A DNA stretch of 64,000 nucleotides from Pseudomonas fluvialis (lineage in GTDB: Bacteria; Pseudomonadota; Gammaproteobacteria; Pseudomonadales; Pseudomonadaceae), in the NCBI RefSeq assembly GCF_002234375.1, contig NZ_NMQV01000020.1, forward strand, positions 62,001-126,000, written 5' to 3'. The number at the start of each line of letters is the position of its first letter. Within the stretch, counting starts at the first letter, position 1. A program made the translations under genes and the position numbers. Below are positions 36,036 through 45,792 of the stretch, in pieces. Under the pieces are notes generated by a model. It was not told where the DNA came from. It saw nothing but the letters and a program-made list of their open reading frames with translations, and made no database searches.

Positions 36036-37958
36036 ATGACCCTGCTCAAGTTCACCGATGTATCCCTGGCCTACGGCGCCATGCCGTTGCTGGACAAGGT
36101 GTCCTGGCAGATCGCGCGCGGTGAGCGGGTGTGCATCATCGGCCGCAACGGCACCGGAAAGTCGAGCATGCTGCGCCTGGTGAAAGGCGAACAGAAAGCC
36201 GACGATGGTGAGATCTGGCGCGCACCGGCCTTGAAAATCGGCGAACTGCCTCAGGAGTTGCCGCGCGCCGATGAGCGTACGGTGTTCGATGTGGTGGCCG
36301 AGGGCTTGTCCGGCGTGGGTGAGCTGCTGGCGCGTTACCATCAGCTCAGTCAGAACATTCACAGTGAGGCCGATCTTGAGCAGCTCATGCATGTACAGCA
36401 GGAGCTGGAAGCCAAGGATGGCTGGCGTTTGCAGCAGTTGGTCGACAGCACGCTAAGCCGTTTGCAGTTGCCTGCGGATAAGACACTGGCCGAACTGTCC
36501 GGTGGCTGGCGACGCCGAGTGCTGCTGGCGCAGGCGCTGGTTTCCGAACCTGATCTGCTGCTGCTGGATGAGCCGACCAACCACCTGGATATTGGTGCCA
36601 TCGCCTGGCTGGAAGAAGCCTTGCAAGGCTTCAATGGCGCCGTGCTGTTCATTACCCACGACCGGGCTTTCCTGCAGAACCTGGCCACGCGCATTCTTGA
36701 GCTGGATCGCGGTGGCCTGATCGACTGGAATGGCGACTATGCGAGCTTCCTCGTGCACAAGGAGCAGCAACTGGCGGCTGAAGAAACCGCCAATGCGCTA
36801 TTTGACAAGAAGCTGGCCCAGGAAGAGGTGTGGATTCGTCAGGGTATCAAGGCGCGTCGTACACGTAATGAGGGGCGTGTGCGCGCGCTAAAGGCCATGC
36901 GTGCCGAGCGTGCCGAGCGACGCGAGCGTCAGGGTAAGGCCAGTTTCCAGCTGGAAACGGCCGACAAGTCCGGTAAGCAGGTCATCGTCGCCGAGCAGGT
37001 GAGTTTCGCCCATGCTGGGGGAGAAACGTTGCTCAGGGATTTCTCGCTGGTCCTGCAACGTGGCGATCGGATTGGCCTGCTCGGTGCCAATGGCACGGGC
37101 AAGACCACTCTGCTCAAGCTGTTGCTGGGTGACCTGCAGCCGAGTAGTGGGCAGATTTTGGTCGGTACGCGCCTGGAAGTGGCATATTTCGACCAGTTGC
37201 GTCACCAGCTCGATCCGGAGAAAACCGTCGTTGATAACGTCTCGGAAGGGCGCGACTTCATCAGTATCGATGGCCAGAATCGTCATGTGCTCAGTTACCT
37301 GGGCGATTTTCTGTTCAGCCCGCAGCGTGCGCGTACGCCGGTCAAGGCGCTGTCCGGCGGGGAGCGGGCACGTCTCTTGCTGGCCAAGCTGTTCAGCAAG
37401 CCGGCTAACCTGCTGGTGCTGGATGAGCCGACCAATGACCTGGATGTGGAAACCCTCGAATTGCTGGAAGAGGTGCTGCTGAACTTCCCTGGAACCGTGT
37501 TGATCGTCAGCCACGACCGGGCTTTCCTCGACAACGTGGTGACCAGCACGCTGGTCTTCGAAGGGCAGGGCAAGGTGCGTGAGTATGTTGGCGGCTACCA
37601 GGACTGGCTGCGCCAGGGCGGAAGTATCCGTCTGTTGGGCGTGACGGAGCAGCGTACCGGCAACAAGATGCCGGTTGCCGAAGCTGTAAGTAGTGCGCCA
37701 GCGCCTGTTGCAGTTGCCAGCACACCGGGCGAGTCGAGCAAGAAGAAACTCAGCTACAAGCTTCAACGTGAGCTGGAAGCGCTGCCGGCGCAGATCGAGT
37801 CGGTCGAAAAACAGTTGGCCGAGGTGCAGGCACAGATTGGCCAGCCATCATTTTATCAGCAGCCTGCGGCACAGACCCAGGCCGTACTGGCTCGTTTGCA
37901 GACCCTGCAAAGCGAGCTGGATGCCTTGCTTGAGCGTTGGACTGAATTGGAAGCGTAA
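36036..37958 (+). CDS. uup: ABC-F family ATPase (Uup-like)
   Basis: A 640-residue protein with two ABC domains and no membrane segments. Walker A motifs are GRNGTGKSS and GANGTGKTT, signatures LSGGWRRR and LSGGERAR, and Walker B regions LLLLDEPTNHLD and LLVLDEPTNDLD. A C-terminal coiled coil (ELEALPAQIESVEKQLAEVQ) is the Uup-type DNA/ribosome-binding domain. The ATG at 36036 has GGAGG upstream; an open frame extends 55 codons 5' but is not coding-like. ABC-F proteins act on ribosomes, and Uup is also linked to transposon excision. Confidence 0.92.
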   Translation: MTLLKFTDVSLAYGAMPLLDKVSWQIARGERVCIIGRNGTGKSSMLRLVKGEQKADDGEIWRAPALKIGELPQELPRADERTVFDVVAEGLSGVGELLARYHQLSQNIHSEADLEQLMHVQQELEAKDGWRLQQLVDSTLSRLQLPADKTLAELSGGWRRRVLLAQALVSEPDLLLLDEPTNHLDIGAIAWLEEALQGFNGAVLFITHDRAFLQNLATRILELDRGGLIDWNGDYASFLVHKEQQLAAEETANALFDKKLAQEEVWIRQGIKARRTRNEGRVRALKAMRAERAERRERQGKASFQLETADKSGKQVIVAEQVSFAHAGGETLLRDFSLVLQRGDRIGLLGANGTGKTTLLKLLLGDLQPSSGQILVGTRLEVAYFDQLRHQLDPEKTVVDNVSEGRDFISIDGQNRHVLSYLGDFLFSPQRARTPVKALSGGERARLLLAKLFSKPANLLVLDEPTNDLDVETLELLEEVLLNFPGTVLIVSHDRAFLDNVVTSTLVFEGQGKVREYVGGYQDWLRQGGSIRLLGVTEQRTGNKMPVAEAVSSAPAPVAVASTPGESSKKKLSYKLQRELEALPAQIESVEKQLAEVQAQIGQPSFYQQPAAQTQAVLARLQTLQSELDALLERWTELEA

Positions 37959-37982
37959 GCCTTAGGAATGCACGGAGCGGCC

Positions 37983-38663
37983 ATGGCCATTGAGTACCGT
38001 ATTACCCTGGATGATAACCACGAGTTCAACTATCGCATCGAGGTGGAGCGCCCAGCCGAGCAGCCGGCGGAGGCGCCGAGCTGGACGCGGCTAGAGTACA
38101 ACCAGTGCAGCAATTGCCCGCTCAAGAAGGAAAGCTGTAGCCACTGCCCTGCCGCGGTTGATCTGCACAGAGTGGTAGAGGATTTCCACGGCTTGCCGGC
38201 CTTCAAGAAGGCGCGGGTTTGGGTGCGCACGCCGGAGCGGGAGTACAGCAAGCATGTCGGCCTGGAAGAGGCCTTGCGTTCCCTGTTGGGCTTGATCATG
38301 GCGACCAGCGCCTGCCCGGTGCTGTCTCGCCTCAAGCCGATGGCCTACCAGCATCTGCCTTTTGCCAGTAGTCAGGAGTTCATCCTGCGCACCATTTCCC
38401 TGTATCTGGCTCGCCAGTATTTCAACTTCCGTGAAGGGCGTAGGCCGGATTGGGAATTGCGCGGTCTGGTGAAGAACTTCCAGCAGTTGCAACTGGTTAA
38501 CCAGGCGTTGTGGCAGCGTATCCACGATACCTGCGAAGGGGACTCCAATCTCAAGGCGTTCCTGTCGTTCTTCTCCATGGCGTCAAGCATGACCTATTCG
38601 CTGGAAACCCAGCTGCAGAAGATCCGTCCGATGGTGATGAGTGCCGGTGACGCTGCTGAATAG
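37983..38663 (+). CDS. Conserved hypothetical protein with a four-cysteine cluster
   Basis: A 226-residue protein, starting MAIEYRITLDDNHEFNYRIEVER with GGAGCGG before the ATG. Near residues 41-55 is C-x2-C-P-x5-C-x2-C-P, which looks like a zinc or iron-sulfur binding knuckle. The C-terminal two-thirds is helical, with RTISLYLARQYFNFREGRRPDWEL. An in-frame ATG five codons earlier is possible. I do not recognise a named family with certainty. It follows uup closely and may share its transcript. Confidence 0.72.
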   Translation: MAIEYRITLDDNHEFNYRIEVERPAEQPAEAPSWTRLEYNQCSNCPLKKESCSHCPAAVDLHRVVEDFHGLPAFKKARVWVRTPEREYSKHVGLEEALRSLLGLIMATSACPVLSRLKPMAYQHLPFASSQEFILRTISLYLARQYFNFREGRRPDWELRGLVKNFQQLQLVNQALWQRIHDTCEGDSNLKAFLSFFSMASSMTYSLETQLQKIRPMVMSAGDAAE

Positions 38664-38698
38664 CGGGTTCCGGCTGGCTCACGCCTGTTCCGGGTGAG

Positions 38699-39133
38699 TC
38701 AGTCGGCCAGGTGGACGGCCAGTACATCCAGCCGGGCGCCGTGTAGTAGTTCGTTAGCCGTGGAACCCAGCAGTAGAGCCAGGCCATGGCGTCCGTGGCT
38801 GCCAACGACGATAAGGTCGCAACACAGCTGTTCGGCGAGGCTGTGGATTTCATGCCGCGGCTGACCGCTTAGCAGGTGTCTGTCTTCGTCACGCAGAGCG
38901 CTGTATTGCGCAGCGAATTGCCTGAAGCGCTGCATGGCTTGTTCGGTCTGTTGTTGCTGGAGCAGTGATAGGTCCATGGGGACGTCGGCAGCAAAGGCCA
39001 TGGCGAGGGGTTCTATGACGTGTACCAGGCTGAGCCGGGCTTGGCTGCACTGAGCCAATGCCATGGCCCGCTGCATGACCGCATGACACTGTTCGCTGAG
39101 ATCCACGGCTACCAGAATGTGCGTGTAGGGCAT
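38699..39133 (-). CDS. Universal stress protein (UspA family)
   Basis: A 144-residue single-domain Usp: ILVAVDLSEQCHAVMQRAMALA at the start, LVHVIEP, and the ATP-binding-type motif VVGSHGRHGLALLLGSTANELLHGA (key residues G-S-x-G-R-x-G and G-S-T-A). It is cytosolic and usually induced by stress. It sits in a short minus-strand run with a GST gene. Confidence 0.9.
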   Translation of the reverse strand: MPYTHILVAVDLSEQCHAVMQRAMALAQCSQARLSLVHVIEPLAMAFAADVPMDLSLLQQQQTEQAMQRFRQFAAQYSALRDEDRHLLSGQPRHEIHSLAEQLCCDLIVVGSHGRHGLALLLGSTANELLHGARLDVLAVHLAD

Positions 39134-39148
39134 GCTGCTCTCCTGGGG

Positions 39149-39823
39149 TCAGGGCTGGGTATGGCGCGCCTTGTGCAGTTTGGCGAGCAATTTTTCCTCA
39201 CTGGCCAGTATGTCCTGTAACGCAGGTCGTGCTACGCAGCGTGCAAAGAGCCCGGCCAGTCCCGGCCAGCGCTGGCTGTCCAGGATTTCTCCGCCATGAC
39301 GCATGTTGATCAGTTGGCAGCACAGCGCCAGGTCAGCCAGGCTGAATGCATCACCGAGCAGATAGGCCTGGTTGCCCAGCTGTTTTTCCAGGTAATCGAA
39401 GTGGGCCGGCAGGCGTTCCTCGAGGGCCTTGCGGACGATCTGCTCGTCGCAGGGTTGCCCCATGCTCGGCTGCAGAACGCGCTGGCGGAAAATCGCGAAG
39501 GTGGCGTGTGGCGCCAGTTCATAGTCAGCGTATTTCTCCAGCCACAGTACACGAGCCCGTTGTCGTGCATCGCTACCGTACAGGGCCTGCGGATGGGCGT
39601 GGGCTTCGGCCAGGTACTGGCAGATGACGCTTGAGTCGGCCAGTTCGAAATCACCATCGCGCAGGGCAGGAATGCGTCCCAGTGGGCTGAGCTGGTAGTA
39701 CCACTGTGGTGGATTGAAGGGCAGAACCATCTCCAGCTGATAGTCCAGGCCTTGTTCTGTCAGATACCAGCGCACCTTGCGAACAAAGGGGGAGAGGGCG
39801 GCGCCAAATACGCAGAGGCTCAT
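39149..39823 (-). CDS. Glutathione S-transferase family protein
   Basis: A 224-residue GST: N-terminal thioredoxin-fold domain (VFGAALSPFVRKVRWYLTEQGLDY, with cis-Pro in GRIPALRDGDFELADSSVICQYL) and a C-terminal helical domain including LGDAFSLADLALCCQL. The serine in ALSPFVRK is a likely active-site residue. Substrate unknown. Confidence 0.9.
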   Translation of the reverse strand: MSLCVFGAALSPFVRKVRWYLTEQGLDYQLEMVLPFNPPQWYYQLSPLGRIPALRDGDFELADSSVICQYLAEAHAHPQALYGSDARQRARVLWLEKYADYELAPHATFAIFRQRVLQPSMGQPCDEQIVRKALEERLPAHFDYLEKQLGNQAYLLGDAFSLADLALCCQLINMRHGGEILDSQRWPGLAGLFARCVARPALQDILASEEKLLAKLHKARHTQP

Positions 39824-39847
39824 GCTCGGCTCCTTGCTAGTGGACGG

Positions 39848-40612
39848 TTAAAAAGATTTTTTCTTCCAGTCGTCTTCTTCATCCAGGGCTTGCAGCCCTT
39901 CGGTCAGTGCATTGCTGAGGTTTTCGTCGGGAGCGGAGGCTTGCAGTACCAGCGCATTGATACGCTCGAGCTGCTGTTCAAAAAGTTGCAGGGCTTTCTG
40001 ATGCTTGGCTGGTTCAGGCTGCTTCTTCAGGTATTGCACGCCGCGCTCGATTGCCAGGCGGGCTTGTCGTGGTTCATTTTTCTGCAGGTAGTGCTGGCCC
40101 AGGTTGCTGAACAGTTCGATGTGCGTGTGTACCAGTGCCTGGCGAATCTCGCCGGCCCATTGCTTGCTTTCTGCAGCGCTGAGTTGCTGCTCCTGGGTGG
40201 CGCGGGTCAGCAGGCTATGGAAATTTTCCAGGAGAAAACGGATTTCCTTGGCTTGCGCCTCGTTGCTGACAGCGCGAGGTGCATTGCGTACGGGAATGCC
40301 ATCTGCTTTTGACACCAGATTGCGCAACTCCTCAATACGAGTGCGCAGGTCGCTGTTGTTCTTTTCCAGGGGCAGCAATCGCTCGCTGAGCTTGAGCTCC
40401 ATGTTGCTGAGTAGCAATTTCATGGCAGGGGTCATCAACTGACCGGGCATGCTTTCCGATACGTCGGCACAGCGACGGATACGGTCTTGCAGGTCGGCGC
40501 GCTGGCGTGCCTTTTCCAGTTTGCTGTTTTCCACCACATGGTTGATGTAGGCAATGCTGCCGAGAAGAATGATGCCGATGACAATCAGTAGGGTGATCAA
40601 CAATGGCGACAC
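39848..40612 (-). CDS. Membrane-anchored coiled-coil hypothetical protein
   Basis: About 254 residues from a GTG at 40612: an N-terminal transmembrane helix (LLITLLIVIGIILLGSIAYI), a charged helical region with leucine-rich coiled-coil character (MELKLSERLLPLEKNNSDLRTRIEELRNL), a TPR-like helix pair (LGQHYLQKNEPRQARLAIERGVQYL), and an acidic end. The open frame continues upstream, but that part is not coding-like. The N-in helix would leave most of the protein in the periplasm or cytoplasm depending on orientation. Family not recognised. Confidence 0.68.
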   Translation of the reverse strand: MSPLLITLLIVIGIILLGSIAYINHVVENSKLEKARQRADLQDRIRRCADVSESMPGQLMTPAMKLLLSNMELKLSERLLPLEKNNSDLRTRIEELRNLVSKADGIPVRNAPRAVSNEAQAKEIRFLLENFHSLLTRATQEQQLSAAESKQWAGEIRQALVHTHIELFSNLGQHYLQKNEPRQARLAIERGVQYLKKQPEPAKHQKALQLFEQQLERINALVLQASAPDENLSNALTEGLQALDEEDDWKKKSF

Positions 40613-40772
40613 GGGACTGCTCTCTTCACTGGATATGCCAAGGAGTGTAGTGCCTAGGCGTGTCGGCTGATAGAGGTGAGGGACTTTTTGCGCCAGGCCG
40701 ACGTTTGGCGAGCTAACGGCTGATACGAAGGTTGGGCTGAAGTCTTTGATTTTAAAAATGTTTGCAAGAGGC

Positions 40773-40801
40773 TTGACGCCCGTCTGCAGGCTCCATAGAA
40801 T
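40773..40801 (+). promoter_or_regulatory. Sigma-70 promoter for the tRNA cluster, with GC-rich discriminator
   Basis: TTGACG (40773-40778), 17 bases, TAGAAT (40796-40801), then GCGCGCC. The GC-rich discriminator is typical of stringently controlled stable RNA promoters. It lies about 70 bases upstream of the first tRNA. Confidence 0.75.
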
Positions 40802-40871
40802 GCGCGCCACTTCCACTGACAAGCCGCAAGGCGGTTGATGGTAAGTGTTGAAACGTTGGTTTTGCTGCTGT

Positions 40872-40947
40872 GTCCCCTTCGTCTAGTGGCCTAGGACACC
40901 GCCCTTTCACGGCGGTAACAGGGGTTCGAGTCCCCTAGGGGACGCCA
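40872..40947 (+). tRNA. tRNA-Glu (anticodon TTC), copy 1
   Basis: 76 bases. Acceptor stem GTCCCCT pairs with AGGGGAC; the anticodon arm CCGCC-CTTTCAC-GGCGG gives TTC; the T arm contains GGTTCGAGTCC. CCA is encoded. Confidence 0.98.
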
Positions 40948-40980
40948 CTTAAGTGGCGTCACTGGCACGGTAGTGATAGA

Positions 40981-41056
<76 letters not shown>

Positions 41057-41088
41057 GTTTCAAGCAGACGGTACTTTTAGTATTGTTT

Positions 41089-41164
41089 GTCCCCTTCGTC
41101 TAGTGGCCTAGGACACCGCCCTTTCACGGCGGTAACAGGGGTTCGAGTCCCCTAGGGGACGCCA
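41089..41164 (+). tRNA. tRNA-Glu (anticodon TTC), copy 2
   Basis: 76 bases, identical to the copy at 40872. Only five bases separate it from the next tRNA-Gly. Confidence 0.98.
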
Positions 41165-41169
41165 TGTTT

Positions 41170-41245
<76 letters not shown>

Positions 41246-41250
41246 AATTT

Positions 41251-41281
41251 AAAAAGCCAGTCTAACGACTGGCTTTTTTTA
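41251..41281 (+). terminator. Intrinsic terminator after the tRNA cluster
   Basis: AAAAAGCCAGTC and GACTGGCTTTTT form a 12-base stem with a short loop, followed by further T residues. The A-rich upstream arm means it can also act leftward for lpxH. Confidence 0.9.
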
Positions 41282-41303
41282 TTCCTGAAAAAAGCCTTGT
41301 TGG

Positions 41304-42026
41304 CTAGTCCAGCGCAAAGGCTTCCAGTCGTGCTTCCTGTGCGGTGATTTCCAGTGCCCAGCCTTGTTGGTCCCAGTCGCCGAGGACGATGCGTTCGCCT
41401 GGTTGTTCGTTGACCTGCAGCGAGTGACGTGCGGGGCGATGCGTGTGGCCGTGGATCAGTCGTTGTACGCCGTGAAGTTGCATCTGGCGCAGAACTTCCT
41501 CGGGCGTGACGTCGACAATGTCGTTTGCTTTCATGCGCACCTGGTTGCGGCTTTCGTTGCGCAGTTTGCGGGCTAATTTGTGGCGTGCCGAGAGCGGCAG
41601 GTGGCGCAGAATAAACAGCGTTGCCGGGTGGCGCAGGATACGACGTAGCTTCATGTAGCCGAGGTCGCGGGTGCACAGGCTGTCACCGTGCATGAGTAGC
41701 GTGGGGATGCCGTAAATATCGATGCAGGTGGGGTCGTTGAGTAGTTGGCAGCCGGCGCGGCGACAGAACGCCTGGCCGATCAGGAAGTCGCGGTTGCCGT
41801 GCATCAGCCCTATGCGTGTGCCGTGTTCGCTGAGTTGGCGCAGTTCATCGGCAATTTGCTGCTGTAGCGGTGACATGCCGTCATCGCCAATCCATGCCTC
41901 GAAGAAGTCGCCGAGTATGTACAGCGCTTCGGCCTGTCGTGCGCGACCATGCAGGAAATGCACAAACGCCCGGGTGATATCCGGGCGTTGTTCTTCCAGG
42001 TGCAGATCAGAGATCAGCAGGATCAT
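41304..42026 (-). CDS. lpxH: UDP-2,3-diacylglucosamine diphosphatase LpxH
   Basis: A 240-residue calcineurin-like phosphoesterase. Metal-binding motifs in order are [43 protein letters not shown] and [11 protein letters not shown]. It hydrolyses UDP-2,3-diacylglucosamine to lipid X in lipid A synthesis, acting peripherally at the inner membrane. Four bases separate it from ppiB, so they are probably co-transcribed. Confidence 0.95.
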   Translation of the reverse strand: MILLISDLHLEEQRPDITRAFVHFLHGRARQAEALYILGDFFEAWIGDDGMSPLQQQIADELRQLSEHGTRIGLMHGNRDFLIGQAFCRRAGCQLLNDPTCIDIYGIPTLLMHGDSLCTRDLGYMKLRRILRHPATLFILRHLPLSARHKLARKLRNESRNQVRMKANDIVDVTPEEVLRQMQLHGVQRLIHGHTHRPARHSLQVNEQPGERIVLGDWDQQGWALEITAQEARLEAFALD

Positions 42027-42030
42027 CGGT

Positions 42031-42525
42031 TTACTCGATGATCTCGGCGTTCTCGATGATCACATCCTCCACCGGGACATCCTGATGGCCCATGCGGCTG
42101 GTGGTCGCTACGCCCTTGATGGCATTGACCACGTCCATGCCTTCCACGACCTCGCCGAATACCGCGTAGCCCCAGCCCTGCACGGTGGGAGCGCTGTGGT
42201 TGAGGAAGCTGTTGTCAGCAACATTGATGAAAAACTGTGCGCTGGCCGAGTGCGGCTCCATGGTGCGTGCCATGGCAATGGTCCCGACCTTGTTGGCAAC
42301 GCCGTTGTTGGCTTCGTTCTTGATCGGAGCGCGGGTGCTTTTCTGCTGCATGCCCGGCTCGAAACCGCCGCCCTGAATCATGAAGTTGCTGATCACGCGG
42401 TGGAAGATGGTGCCGTCGTAGTGGCCGTCTTTCACGTACTGCTTGAAGTTGGCCACGGTTTCCGGGGCTTTGTCTTCAAAGAGGTTGAGAGTGATGACGC
42501 CGTGGTTGGTGTGCAGTTTGATCAT
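42031..42525 (-). CDS. ppiB: Cytosolic peptidyl-prolyl cis-trans isomerase B (cyclophilin)
   Basis: A 164-residue cyclophilin without signal peptide. [24 protein letters not shown] and [16 protein letters not shown] are characteristic, including the catalytic arginine in FHR. The start is the ATG at 42525; the frame stays open far upstream through the antisense of glnS, but that is not coding. It is divergent from glnS. Confidence 0.95.
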   Translation of the reverse strand: MIKLHTNHGVITLNLFEDKAPETVANFKQYVKDGHYDGTIFHRVISNFMIQGGGFEPGMQQKSTRAPIKNEANNGVANKVGTIAMARTMEPHSASAQFFINVADNSFLNHSAPTVQGWGYAVFGEVVEGMDVVNAIKGVATTSRMGHQDVPVEDVIIENAEIIE

Positions 42526-42660
42526 TGCGGTATCCGTGATTGAGGCATTCTGACCCCGAAAGTGCAGCCGCTCTGTCGGGGGCTTGACAGGTTGGTTATC
42601 ATACGGACTTTGCCCGAGACGGCCTACCCTGTGCCGCATATCTGCCAAGTTAAGGATCAC

Positions 42661-44328
42661 ATGAGCAAGCCCACCGTCGAAAAAGCCGCGAACTTCCTGC
42701 GCCCCATCGTCCAGGCCGATCTGGACAGTGGCAAGCACGCCAAGATCATCACCCGCTTCCCGCCTGAGCCCAACGGTTACCTGCATATCGGTCATGCCAA
42801 GAGCATCTGCCTGAATTTCGGCCTGGCTCAGGAGTTCGGCGGCGAGTGCAACCTGCGTTTCGACGACACCAACCCGGCCAAGGAAGACCAGGAATACATC
42901 GACGCGATCAAGGCCGACGTGCAGTGGCTGGGCTTCCAGTGGGCCGGCGAGGAACGCTACGCCTCCAATTACTTCGATCAGCTGCATGCCTGGGCCATCG
43001 AGCTGATCAAGGCCGGCAAGGCCTTCGTCTGCGATCTGAATGCCGACGAGATGCGCGAATACCGCGGCAGCCTGACCGAGCCGGGCAAGAACAGCCCGTT
43101 CCGCGACCGCTCCGTGGAAGAGAACCTCGACCTGTTCGCCCGAATGAAGGCTGGTGACTTTCAGGACGGCGCCCGTTCGCTGCGCGCCAAGATCGACATG
43201 GCCTCGCCGAACATCAACCTGCGCGACCCGATCCTCTACCGCATCCGCCACGCCCATCACCACCAGACCGGCGACAAGTGGTGCATCTACCCGAGCTACG
43301 ACTTCACCCACGGTCAGTCGGACGCCCTGGAAGGCATCACCCACTCCATCTGCACCCTGGAGTTCGAGGATCACCGCCCGCTGTACGAGTGGTTCCTGGC
43401 CAACCTGCCGGTGCCGGCCCAGCCGCGCCAGTACGAGTTCGCCCGTCTCAACCTGAACTACACCGTCACCAGCAAGCGCAAGCTCAAGCAGCTGGTGGAC
43501 GAGAAACACGTGCAGGGCTGGGATGACCCGCGCATGTCGACCCTGTCCGGCTACCGTCGCCGCGGCTACACCCCGGCCTCGATCCGCACCTTCTGCGACA
43601 TGATCGGCGTCAACCGCGCTGGTGGCGTGGTCGATATCGGCATGCTGGAATTCGCCATCCGCGAGGACCTGGACGCCAATGCGGCGCGCGCCATGTGCGT
43701 GCTCAAGCCGCTGAAGGTGGTGATCACCAACTACCCGGAAGGCCAGGTCGAGAACCTCGAACTGGCGCGCCACCCGAAGCAGGACATGGGTGTGCGTGTG
43801 CTGCCGTTCTCCCGTGAGATCTACATCGACGCCAGCGACTTCGAGGAAACCCCCCCGGACGGCTTCAAGCGCCTGATCCCGGGCGGCGAAGTGCGCCTGC
43901 GCGGCAGCTACGTGATCCGCGCGGATGAGGCCGTGAAGGACGCCGCCGGCAATATCGTCGAGCTGCGCTGCTCCTACGACGAGAACACCCTGGGCAAGAA
44001 CCCTGAAGGCCGCAAGGTCAAGGGCGTGATCCACTGGGTGCCGGCCGCCGAGAGCGTCGAGTGCGAAGTGCGCCTGTACGACCGCCTGTTCCGCTCCGCC
44101 AACCCGGAGAAGAGCGAGGAGGGTGGCAGCTTCCTCGATAACATCAATCCGGATTCGCTGGTCGTCCTCACCGGCTGCCGGGCCGAGCCGTCGCTGGCCA
44201 ACGCTGCGCCGGAAGAGCGCTTCCAGTTCGAGCGCGAAGGCTACTTCGTCGCCGACCTGAAGGACACCCAGCCGGGCAAGCCGGTGTTCAACCGTACCGT
44301 CACTCTGCGCGATTCCTGGGGTCAGTAA
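42661..44328 (+). CDS. glnS: Glutaminyl-tRNA synthetase
   Basis: A 555-residue class I synthetase of normal length. The HIGH motif is in [15 protein letters not shown], and the KMSKS-equivalent is [10 protein letters not shown] catalytic helix lies in [17 protein letters not shown], and C-terminal beta-barrel domains follow for anticodon reading. The start ATG at 42661 has AAGGAT upstream; an upstream in-frame start is not supported. It charges tRNA-Gln in the cytosol. The cysS start follows with no gap. Confidence 0.97.
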   Translation: MSKPTVEKAANFLRPIVQADLDSGKHAKIITRFPPEPNGYLHIGHAKSICLNFGLAQEFGGECNLRFDDTNPAKEDQEYIDAIKADVQWLGFQWAGEERYASNYFDQLHAWAIELIKAGKAFVCDLNADEMREYRGSLTEPGKNSPFRDRSVEENLDLFARMKAGDFQDGARSLRAKIDMASPNINLRDPILYRIRHAHHHQTGDKWCIYPSYDFTHGQSDALEGITHSICTLEFEDHRPLYEWFLANLPVPAQPRQYEFARLNLNYTVTSKRKLKQLVDEKHVQGWDDPRMSTLSGYRRRGYTPASIRTFCDMIGVNRAGGVVDIGMLEFAIREDLDANAARAMCVLKPLKVVITNYPEGQVENLELARHPKQDMGVRVLPFSREIYIDASDFEETPPDGFKRLIPGGEVRLRGSYVIRADEAVKDAAGNIVELRCSYDENTLGKNPEGRKVKGVIHWVPAAESVECEVRLYDRLFRSANPEKSEEGGSFLDNINPDSLVVLTGCRAEPSLANAAPEERFQFEREGYFVADLKDTQPGKPVFNRTVTLRDSWGQ

Positions 44329-45714
44329 ATGGCACTTTCCATCTACAACACCCTCTCCAAGACCAAGGACGTCTTCCAGCCGCTGCAAGGCAACAGCGTG
44401 CGCATGTACGTGTGCGGCATGACCGTGTACGACTTCTGCCATATCGGCCATGCCCGCGTGATGGTCGCCTTCGACGTGGTGACCCGCTGGCTGCGCGCGC
44501 GCGGCTATGACGTGACCTATGTGCGCAACATCACCGACATCGACGACAAGATCATCAAGCGCGCCAACGAGAACGGCGAGCCGTTCGAGGCGCTGGTCGA
44601 GCGCATGATCGCCGCCATGCACGAGGACGAGGCGCGCCTGAACGTGCTGCGCCCGGACATCGAGCCGCGCGCCACCGGCCATATCGCCGGCATGCACCAG
44701 ATGATCCAGACCCTGATCGACAAGGGCTACGCATACGCCCCGGGCAATGGCGACGTGTACTACCGCGTCACCAAGTTCGAGACCTACGGCAAGCTCTCAA
44801 GGCGCAAGATCGACGAGCTGAAGATCGGTGCGCGCATCGAGGTCGACGAGATCAAGGAAGACCCGCTGGACTTCGTGCTGTGGAAGGGCGCCAAGCCGGG
44901 CGAGCCGAGCTGGGATTCGCCCTGGGGCAAGGGTCGGCCGGGCTGGCACATCGAGTGCTCGGTGATGTCCACCTGCTGCCTGGGCGAGACCTTCGATATC
45001 CACGGCGGCGGCCCGGACCTGGTGTTCCCGCACCACGAGAACGAGATCGCGCAGAGCGAGGCAGCCACCGGCAAACTCTACGCCAACGCCTGGATGCACG
45101 CCGGCGCGGTGCGCGTGGACGGCGAGAAGATGTCCAAGTCCCTGGGCAACTTCTTCACCATCCGCGAGGTGCTGGAGAAGTACCACCCGGAAGTGGTGCG
45201 CTACCTGCTGGTGTCCAGCCACTACCGCAGCCCGATCAACTACTCGGAAGACAGCCTCAAGGAAGCCAAGGGCGCCCTGGAGCGCTTCTACAACGGCCTG
45301 AAAGGTCTGCCGGAAGTCGCGCCGGCTGGCGGTGAGGCATTCGTCGAGCGCTTCGGCGCGGCCATGGACGACGACTTCAACTCGCCGGAAGCCTGCGCCG
45401 TGCTGTTCGAGATTATCCGCGAGGTCAACCGCCTGCGCGAGTCGGATGAACAGGCTGCCGCCGGCCTGGCCGCCCAGCTCAAGCAGCTGGCCGGTGTGCT
45501 CGGCGTGCTGCAGCTGGAGCCGGAGGCCTTCCTGCAGGCTGGCGCTGCCGGCAAGGTCGATGCCGCCGAAGTCGAAGCCCTGATCGCCGCGCGCCTGCAG
45601 GCCCGTGCCGAGAAGAACTGGGCAGAAAGCGATCGCATCCGCGACCAGCTCACCGCCATGGGCGTGGTGCTGGAAGACGGCAAGGGCGGCACCACCTGGC
45701 GTCTCGTTGACTGA
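44329..45714 (+). CDS. cysS: Cysteinyl-tRNA synthetase
   Basis: A 461-residue class I synthetase. Zinc-binding residues are in [10 protein letters not shown] and SVMSTCCLG, the HIGH element is FCHIGHARV, and KMSKS is exact in [18 protein letters not shown] and [10 protein letters not shown] are further family motifs. Its ATG begins on the base after the glnS stop, so the two are one transcript. Confidence 0.97.
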   Translation: MALSIYNTLSKTKDVFQPLQGNSVRMYVCGMTVYDFCHIGHARVMVAFDVVTRWLRARGYDVTYVRNITDIDDKIIKRANENGEPFEALVERMIAAMHEDEARLNVLRPDIEPRATGHIAGMHQMIQTLIDKGYAYAPGNGDVYYRVTKFETYGKLSRRKIDELKIGARIEVDEIKEDPLDFVLWKGAKPGEPSWDSPWGKGRPGWHIECSVMSTCCLGETFDIHGGGPDLVFPHHENEIAQSEAATGKLYANAWMHAGAVRVDGEKMSKSLGNFFTIREVLEKYHPEVVRYLLVSSHYRSPINYSEDSLKEAKGALERFYNGLKGLPEVAPAGGEAFVERFGAAMDDDFNSPEACAVLFEIIREVNRLRESDEQAAAGLAAQLKQLAGVLGVLQLEPEAFLQAGAAGKVDAAEVEALIAARLQARAEKNWAESDRIRDQLTAMGVVLEDGKGGTTWRLVD

Positions 45715-45727
45715 AAAATACGCTGCA

Positions 45728-45763
45728 CACAAAAAAGCCGCTCTGTAGAGCGGCTTTTTTGTG
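45728..45763. terminator. Bidirectional intrinsic terminator between cysS and gltA
   Basis: AAAAAAGCCGCTCT and AGAGCGGCTTTTTT form a long stem with a 2-base centre. A and T runs on both sides let it end both convergent transcripts. Confidence 0.92.
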
Positions 45764-45792
45764 CTCCCGCCATGGGCGGGAGCTGTTTGCGC

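Noticed and set aside
42526..44697. Very long minus-strand open frame (in frame with ppiB) across glnS
   Set aside because: It is antisense to the glutaminyl-tRNA synthetase gene, whose motifs are unmistakable; ppiB starts at 42525. High GC content keeps such antisense frames open.
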